From Desulfatibacillaceae bacterium (GTDB lineage Bacteria; Desulfobacterota; Desulfobacteria; Desulfobacterales; Desulfatibacillaceae), in contig JASEHB010000117.1 in NCBI GenBank assembly GCA_030018745.1, positions 1-7,352 of the forward strand: a stretch of 7,352 nucleotides of DNA. The letters are read 5' to 3'. How positions within the stretch are numbered: the first letter of the stretch is position 1; every line of letters starts with the position of its first letter. A program made the position numbers and the translations under genes. Shown here piece after piece: positions 1 through 7,000 of this stretch. The notes beneath the pieces are model-generated. The model searched no databases. It was given only the letters and a program-made list of their open reading frames with translations, and was not told where the DNA came from.

Positions 1-917
1 ATAAGAACCTGGCCCATCTTTGTTGGCGGAAGCTGTATCTCCCCCACAGGGGGGACTGTTTCATAGGCCGTGTAAAGCTGGCCCGTGGCAAGGCCTTGTG
101 CTTTGCCCTTGTCCAGAAAAACAATGCTGCCCCCGCCAAATACAGTGCGGCCGTCTTCTTCAAGAATAATTCTGGCATTCAAATCCTGCTTGCCCGGCAA
201 AACTGTAAGTGGGCCGTCCGGCAGCCTTCTGTAAGGCATAAGGAAATCGCCCACATCAATGGTCCGAAATGAGGTTTGAACCACTGCCACCAGAACTTCT
301 TCCGTCACTTCCACAACAACTGCATGGCCAAGAATCCGGTGATGGTATCCCAGGACCTGCCCCCGTTTGGGCGCGAATGGGTTTACCACCGGGCCTTCGT
401 TACGCCAGATGGTTAGAAGATCCCCCTGGATAAAACGCTGGCCAGCCTCGGGCCGAATATACACCACTTGGCCTTGGCCGATGAGCACCGGGTCCTTGTA
501 TGCCTTGATAATGCGGCCTATTGGCTCAACCGGGGCCTTTCTTACAAAGCCGCACTGGTCCAGGCCGGGGTAGCGGTAGGTTCCGGGTCCCAATGGCAGA
601 ACTTTTCTGCCCGTGTCGGATGAAAGATCAATATATTCCTCCCCCCGCCTTTCCCATAGCATTATTATCTCACCAGGATAAATCCAGTGAGGGTTTGCTA
701 TGTCCGGATTCCGGCTCCACATATCGGGCCAAACCGCAGGAGACTCGTAGAACTTTTCCGAGAGATCCCACAGGGTATCGCCCTTTTTAACTTCGTGATA
801 GATGCCCTGGCTCCACTCTATGGTCACCCCGCTGGCTTCCTGCTGCGCCAATGCACAGGGGGTAAAAACCATAAACGCTGCTGCCAGCATTAAAACTGAA
901 AAGTATTTTCTTTGCAT
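1..917 (-). CDS. Secreted LysM-domain protein, C-terminus cut by the window edge
   Basis: The frame runs from ATG at 917-915 to the left edge without a stop: 305 complete codons, C-terminus missing. Residues 1-24 look like a Sec signal peptide (positive MQRKY start, hydrophobic core, ALA|QQ cleavage site, no lipobox). Residues 40-88 are a LysM domain: YHEVKKGDTLWDLSEKFY, then WPDMW, then NPDIANPHWIYPGE. This form is known to me from deltaproteobacterial LysM proteins. After the LysM come beta-rich repeats with the pattern G-x-G-x-VVYI ... GD: residues 133-172 (QGQVVYI, then GDLLTIWR), 185-231 (GQVLGYHHRILG, then VGDFLMPYR) and 247-284 (GGGSIVFLDKG). LysM binds glycan in peptidoglycan, so a periplasmic wall-associated role is likely, but the partner is unknown. 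I prefer this start over an in-frame ATG at 953 because it puts the signal peptide at the N-terminus. The product lies about 100 bases downstream of the giant gene on the same strand. Confidence 0.9.
   Translation of the reverse strand, partial: MQRKYFSVLMLAAAFMVFTPCALAQQEASGVTIEWSQGIYHEVKKGDTLWDLSEKFYESPAVWPDMWSRNPDIANPHWIYPGEIIMLWERRGEEYIDLSSDTGRKVLPLGPGTYRYPGLDQCGFVRKAPVEPIGRIIKAYKDPVLIGQGQVVYIRPEAGQRFIQGDLLTIWRNEGPVVNPFAPKRGQVLGYHHRILGHAVVVEVTEEVLVAVVQTSFRTIDVGDFLMPYRRLPDGPLTVLPGKQDLNARIILEEDGRTVFGGGSIVFLDKGKAQGLATGQLYTAYETVPPVGEIQLPPTKMGQVL
846..917 (-). other. Sec signal peptide of the LysM protein
   Basis: Codons 1-24 encode MQRKY followed by a hydrophobic stretch (FSVLMLAAAFMVF) and TPCALA, with predicted signal peptidase I cleavage after ALA and before QQ. 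The cysteine at 21 is preceded by F-T-P and does not make a lipobox, so a lipoprotein is unlikely. This places the product in the periplasm or beyond. Confidence 0.8.
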
Positions 918-921
918 GAGG

Positions 922-931
922 CCTTTTCCCC
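922..931 (-). promoter_or_regulatory. Weak ribosome binding site for the LysM gene
   Basis: Read on the minus strand the bases are GGGGAAAAGG, ending four bases before the ATG at 917. The AAGG part can pair with the 16S rRNA end, but the spacing is short and the match is only partial. It helps to choose the 917 start over the in-frame ATG at 953. That upstream ATG has an AGGA only about two bases away, which is too close to work well. Confidence 0.4.
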
Positions 932-970
932 AAATTATGGTCACAGAGGCCATATCCTGCCCGTCAATGA

Positions 971-1001
971 AGGGTGCCGGACTTTGGAGGCCCGGCACCC
1001 T
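971..1001 (-). terminator. Intergenic perfect hairpin, possible terminator or mRNA-stability element
   Basis: AGGGTGCCGG (1001-992 on the minus strand) pairs perfectly with CCGGCACCCT (980-971): ten base pairs, mostly G-C, with an 11-base loop. It starts 18 bases after the stop codon of the giant gene and ends 53 bases before the LysM start. No T-run follows on either strand, so it is not a textbook intrinsic terminator. It could slow or partly stop transcription, protect the 3' end of the long mRNA, or work with Rho. The rest of the intergenic stretch (918-1019) shows no convincing promoter. Confidence 0.5.
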
Positions 1002-1019
1002 GCCCCATAAGCAGCGTCA

Positions 1020-4000
1020 TTACCAGTAAGTGGCTCCAGAGATTGCGTACTCCTGGGTTCCGCCCGAAGAGCCTGGTGCAACAAGATCTCCTGTTATCAT
1101 ATCCCGATGTGTACCCGGCACGAAGCGCAGCACAACCTTGCCTATGCCGCCCTTAATATTCTGGAACCTGACTCTCTGGTAGAATGGGAAGTTGGTGGAA
1201 ACATCATTCTTGTCCCGCCATGTTCCCACATTGACCAGTGAGTCAGGGTAAAGGATAATGGTCTCTGTCCTGGCATAAACAAGATTGCCCTGGTCATCAA
1301 ATTCCCAGACATCCATTTCCATTTTGGATTCTTCAATGGGCGGATTGCCGTTGATGTCTTCAACATACCAGTAAAATTCAACATCGGCGAATCTGAAGGC
1401 CGTACCATCGGCCGTGGTTTCAGTTCCTGCGTTAATGAGAGAAGGCGAGGCCGGCGCAAGCTGAACCAGCCCTGAACCGCCCAGGTAGCTTTCCGTTCCC
1501 TTGGCCATCTTCAGGTTGCAGACTCCGGAGAAAAGAACCGGCCTGCGGCCCATAATGACATTTCCAAGGGCAAAATCGCTTGGCAGCCAGCTTAAAGTTG
1601 CCGTGGAAAGATCCGTACCGCCGACACCCTGGGTTGCCTTGTACAAATGAATTCCCTCGCATCCGGCCAGGATTGCCGTGGGATTGCCCAAGGCATCATA
1701 GGTGAAGGCCAGGGAGCGGATGGCAAAGAGGCTTGTGTCAGTAGGCGGATCAAACTCCGGCAGACCAGTGTTTACCTCTATCCAGCGCGGCGCCAAATCT
1801 CCGGCATGGGGTATGGGCTGCCCCGCTGCATCAAGCTTAAGCGCATAGAGATTGCCAACAGAATGGCCTTCTATGGGGCCGAAGAACTCGGTGGCAGCGT
1901 AAAGGTACTGGTTAACCGAATCATGCAGCAGCGCCACAATGTTTCTGCCCGGATCCCTCACCGTGCTGAATGTGAACTTATCGCCATTGGCAAATGGAAC
2001 CTGCCCGGCCTTTACAGTGAACCTTAAAACTCCGGGAATCTCGTAAACCTGGCCCACTGTTGCAGTAAGGGCCTGGGGTCCGGAGACCGAACCCACAAGG
2101 TTGAAATAACCGCCCGGCTCAACAAAGGTAAGCTCCCAGTCCTCGGTCTTGGTGTCCTTGAAAACATCAACCGTTTCAATTACGCCATTGCCCTTTGAAT
2201 AGAAGTTAAGGAAGGGTGTGGTGGCCCTCAAGCCTTTGCCAAGTCCGGTGTTGAGGTTGGTCCAGTTGTTGTATGAGTTGCCGGGATTGCCCGGAACACC
2301 CTCTGTGAACCAGAAGCCTGTTTCCTGGGTGCCTATGTAAAGCACATCACGGGCAGGGCCGCTGCGATCCGGGTAGAGTTCCAGAACATTAACCTTGCTT
2401 CCGGCAAAGGGGCTGCCCACCCGTGTCCATCCACCGACTCCACTTGTGATACTCACATACACGCCGTCCAGAGTGCCGGCATAAACAACAGCCGTACCCG
2501 TGCTTCCGGCGTTGGCGGGATCCATCCACTTTTTAATATCCGTTATCACCTTGCCGCCTGCCAGGGTATCAGCAGTCTGCCTGAAGCGCAGGCCCGGCTT
2601 TATGAAAGTGGGTATCTCCGTGGTGTCCTCGGTATAATGCAGACCCTGGCCGTCAGAGCCAACCCAGGCCCAGTCGGAATATTTGTCCAGAAGTATCTTG
2701 GAAACACCCACGCTCAAGCTGTTGAACAAAACAGGCCCGCCGCCAAGAGTGTCGTCATACACAAAGGGGTTGGCCCGCATTGCGCCGAAAACCTCTTCTG
2801 TGTTGTCGCTGTTCCAGGTGGCTCCGCCGTTGAAGCTGCGGTAAATGGCGCCCTGCCCTGCAAAACCCGTGGCCGCAAAAACCAGGCTGGGGTCATCGGG
2901 ATCAACAGCTATGTCGTTGACATAGGGACTAACCCAGTTCTGGGAAAGCAGAACCGAAGATCTGCCTATGGTTGTCCAGTCAGCGCCTCCGCTGGTGGAA
3001 AGGTAAGGCCCGCCGCCGTTGGTGCCGATATAAATGATATCGTCATCATTGCCAGGGTCTCCCAGATACTGGCGCGGCACAACAGAGAAGCTTGTAACCC
3101 GTGTGGTGCGGCCGCCGTTATTCACCTCGCCGGTTACGGACACAAAGCCCTCAATGGGCTGAACCGTGCCGGAGCGCAGGGGCAGCATGGCAACGCCGTT
3201 TGTTGTTCCTGCGCTGGAAGGCACAGGGAAGGCGCCGCCGGTGTTGTAAGTCTTAAAGGAAACAGCCGTGTTATCAGGAATGGCCTGGCCGTATATATCG
3301 GCTATGATCACTCCGATTGGGTCTTCAAGGTTACTTATATGCCAGCCTGAAATGTTGTTATAGGTGGCAAATATGCCAAACTCCTCGCCAACAGGCGGGC
3401 CGTTGTCAATGGCTACCTGGTTGGCTGCGGTGGTGACATCCGTATCCTGATGGTAAGTGGCCCTTATGCTGACGCTGCCGGATTTAAGGCCGGAGCGCAG
3501 GGTGGTGCTCACCTGTCCGCCCTTTGTGTAGGCATAGAGAGGAATTATGGACTCGCCGCCGTTTGGCCCTGTTTCCAGCGTGAAGTTGATGCGGTAGCCG
3601 TCTGCCACAAGCTTGTTTGTTGCATCCTTTACATCAAACACAATTATGGAGGTGGATCTTCCGCCCGTGCCGCGCACGCTTATGGAAGCCGGGTTGGGAT
3701 TGGGGTTGCCCTCGCCAAGATCCGCCATTTCAATGCTGGCCGGAGGCGTTGCAATGATGAAATCAACCTCGCCCACGACATCCTGGTCGGAATCAAGGGG
3801 ATCAACCTTCCATGTGGCTCGAATTTTAACCGTACCGCCTATGGTTCCTGGAATAAGGGTTGTTTCGGCGTATCCCACGCCGCCCACATCAACAGTTACC
3901 ACAGAATAAGGCGAGAACTCGCCCATTGCCGTGTTGCTCAAGGTGAAGTATATCTCCTCTCCCACAACAGGCAGGCCGTTTGCGTCCTTTACTTCCACCC

Positions 4001-7000
4001 GCACCTGGGCGTTTCTCTCCTGGTTTGCAAGCACAAAGTCAGGGATAACCGAGACCTTGATTTCACCCTGCTTGTAGGCGACCTTAAGCTCATCGGTGCG
4101 TCCGCCCGCCTCGGCCCGGATAATGGCAAAGTCGTGATCAGCAGAACTGGTGAGCCGGGTAAGGGCAAAGCCGCCGCCGGTCTGCACCTCGGTGCTGGAA
4201 AGGGTTCCGCCGCCGCCCACAATGGAGAAGCGCACAATCTGGCCGTCCGGTGCCGGGCCGCCTGCAACAAGGCTAACCTCTGCAAATATGGTGGCCTGGC
4301 TTGCGCCGTCAGCAGGCAGACTGGATGGATCCGCAGAAAGGGCGACAGCGCCGATCTGCGGGCCGGTAAGGTTTATGGAAACCGTGCCAGTAACCTGGTT
4401 GGTTGCCCTGGCCGTGATGACAGCCTGGTTGGAGCCGCCCGGAACAGCGGACGGAGACCTGTATGTAAAGCTTGTCTGGCCTCCCACCGGCGAGCCTTCA
4501 TATATATTCAAGGTGCCGTAATCCGAGCTTGGCAGAGAGTAAACCAGGGTGGTGGATCCATCTGCCACGGGGTTGCCCTGGGCATCCCGTGCAAGAAGGG
4601 TGATGAGCGATGTGGTTGTACCGTTTGCCAGCAGGCTGCCCGGATTGGCGCTCATGGTGATTTGAGCCACCTCACCGGGGACAAAGCTCACAAAAACAGA
4701 GTTCTGCACCCCGCCGGAAGAAGCGGTGATTACCGCATCGCCTATGGTGGGCGGGCTGTAAAGCCTTACCCGCGCCTCGCCGTTAACCGTGGTGGTGAAG
4801 TAGTTGCGCGGACCGCCGGCAGAAACCAGATAACCGGCTGTTGCGGCAAAGTTCACCTGGGTTCCGTCTGCAACGGGTATGCCGGCAGTGTTGTAAACCT
4901 TGGCCACCAGGGTTACATAGCTGGTGCCATCTGCAACCATTGAGAAGTTGGTCTGGCCCGCGCCGTTGGTAAGGTTCAGTACCGCTATGTTTTCCGGCGT
5001 AAGGGTAAGGTTGACCAGGGTTGTGCGGGTAAGCCCGCCGCTTGATGCCGTAACCGTTACCGTGTAGGCACCCGGCTCCTGGGAGGCAGTCATGCGGACC
5101 CCTGCCTCACCATTATAAGTATAATCCACAAAGGGCTGGCCCACAGGCCCGGAAGGCCCTTCCAACGCAAAGGTTACACGCGTTCCGTCTGCAACCGTGT
5201 TGCCGTATTGATCCCGCACTCTGGCAACTATATCGGACTTGCTGGCGCCGTCCGCGGAAAGGGTGGCCGGATCCGCAGAAGCGGAGACGGAATCAACAAT
5301 ATCCGGGGTAAACTTTATTTTCAGCGTGTTGCTGCGCGAGCCTTCATATATGGCAATAACATCCACATCGCCTGCCGTGTTGCTGGTGGTAAGGGTGAAG
5401 GATGCTTCGCCGTTTGCGGTGAGGGCTGTTGCCACAAGTGGGAAGCCGTCATCCGCATAGAAGGTTACCGCAGAGCCGTCCGCCACTTCCGAGCCATCCA
5501 CATTGGTGACCCTGGCCGTTATGGTGGTGAAGGAAGCCCCACCCACAGGCACCTGGAGCTTGTCGGCATTTAAAACCACTTCGCCGGCAAGGAAGGGAAT
5601 GGGCTGTATGAGACTCTTGCCTGCACAGCCTGGAGCTTCAGCATTGCAAGCTGCGTTGAATACAATTTCCGCATAGTCAACGCCATTGCCAAAGGTCGGG
5701 CTTAAGCGGAAAGGTATGCGGGTGGAGCGGTCGTTTTTATCCCGCCATGTGCCGCGGTTGCGAAGCACATCTCCGTAACCTTCGTACAGGAACTCCTCAA
5801 CAATCTCTGCAACGCCTTCATCATTATACTTATAATACTTGATCCAAAGTTCCGAACCTGCAATGGGCGGGTTGCCGTTGGAATCCTCTATGAACCATTC
5901 GTAATCGTAGGTTACAGAGCCGGAACCCGGTGCAGATGGCCTTGCCCGCTGGGTAAGATTGCGGATGGTGACATCCCCGCTCATCAGAACCGTGCGGCGG
6001 GCCATGAGCAGGTTGGTAAGGCCGGACTTGCTTGCCTGCCAGCCCAGTGTGCCGGTGGATAAATTCGTACCTGCAATGCTGTCTGTTGCCCGGTACAGGT
6101 TGATGCCCTGGCCGCCAACAAAGATGCGGGCAGGATTGGCCGGGTTGTCAAAGGCAAGTGTGTGCTGGGCAAAAAGAGTTTTGTCATCCGGCGGCTCATA
6201 CTGGGGCAGGCCGGTGCTGGCCATGCTCCAAGGCGTGCCGGCAGGCAGGCCGCCCGCAGCCAGATCCAGCACATAGACTGCGCCCACGGGGTGAGGCTCC
6301 AGCGCGCCATAAAAATAGGTGGCCGCATAAAGCTTGTTATTGTTGTTGGGCGTACCCAGATCAAGAACAATGTCCTGAATGTTGTTTCCGGGATCCCTTA
6401 TTGTATCAAAGGTAAAGGTATCGCCCAGTGCAAATGGCGTCTCTCCGCCTATGACCGTAAAGTCAATTCCTGCTGCTGCGTCCGCAAAAAGCACACCCTC
6501 TGTGGCGTTTGCCGCAAGGGGGCCGGAAACAGAGCCTGTTACCGAGAACTGGGCCGGGTTTTCAGCCACACACACTAGTTCCCAGGTCTGGGTCTGGGTG
6601 GTGGGGTAATTCACGCCCACAGCAGAAACCGTGCCTGTTCCCACACCCCCGGCAGCCAGTACCGGTTTGGTGGCCCGCAGGCCGTTGCCCATGCCGTTGC
6701 GGAAAGGCCGCCATTTATTGATATTGTCCCAAATCCACACGCCCGATTCCAGGGTGCCTGCATAGATTATGTCAGCAGCAGCAGGCCCGCCCGGGTTTGG
6801 GTTGTAAACAGCCAGGGTGCGTATGTTGGCCCCGGAAAAGCTGTCTGCAAAACGGACCCAGTCAAGGCCTCCGTTGGTGCTGGCCCAGAGGCCTGTGGCA
6901 GTTGCCGCATAAAGCCTTGCATTGGCGCCGGAGGTGCCGGAGACTTTAACAATATCGTTCACCACCCGGCCCAGCCCCAGGCCCGTGGCCTGGGTAAAGG

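Noticed and set aside
915..953. In-frame upstream ATG at 953 as the start of the LysM gene
   Set aside because: It would add twelve residues before the signal peptide, and its AGGA is only about two bases from the ATG.
934..967. Promoter for the LysM gene: TTGACG (967-962) with CATAAT (939-934), minus strand
   Set aside because: The spacer is 22 bases, well beyond the 16-19 that works for a sigma-70 promoter. A sigma-54 reading around 980-963 has GG but TG in place of the required GC.
1020..1040. C-terminal aromatic residue (W) as an outer-membrane barrel signature
   Set aside because: The preceding strands belong to the GTWRDKND module and its tail, not to a series of amphipathic barrel strands.
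367..1156. Chain of overlapping short plus-strand frames
   Set aside because: They are shadows of the LysM gene and the 3' end of the giant gene. The minus-strand frame from 917 has a signal peptide and a LysM domain.
2637..3350. Plus-strand open frame of 237 codons
   Set aside because: It is antisense to the conserved second propeller and the last Ig domain, with no recognisable domain and the same antisense composition bias.
3450..4943. Long plus-strand open frame of 497 codons, opposite the Ig array
   Set aside because: It lies fully antisense to eight recognisable Ig domains. Its product is a Gly/Ala/His/Cys/Arg-rich string without any domain. Its length is explained by the rarity of TTA, CTA and TCA codons on the real coding strand.
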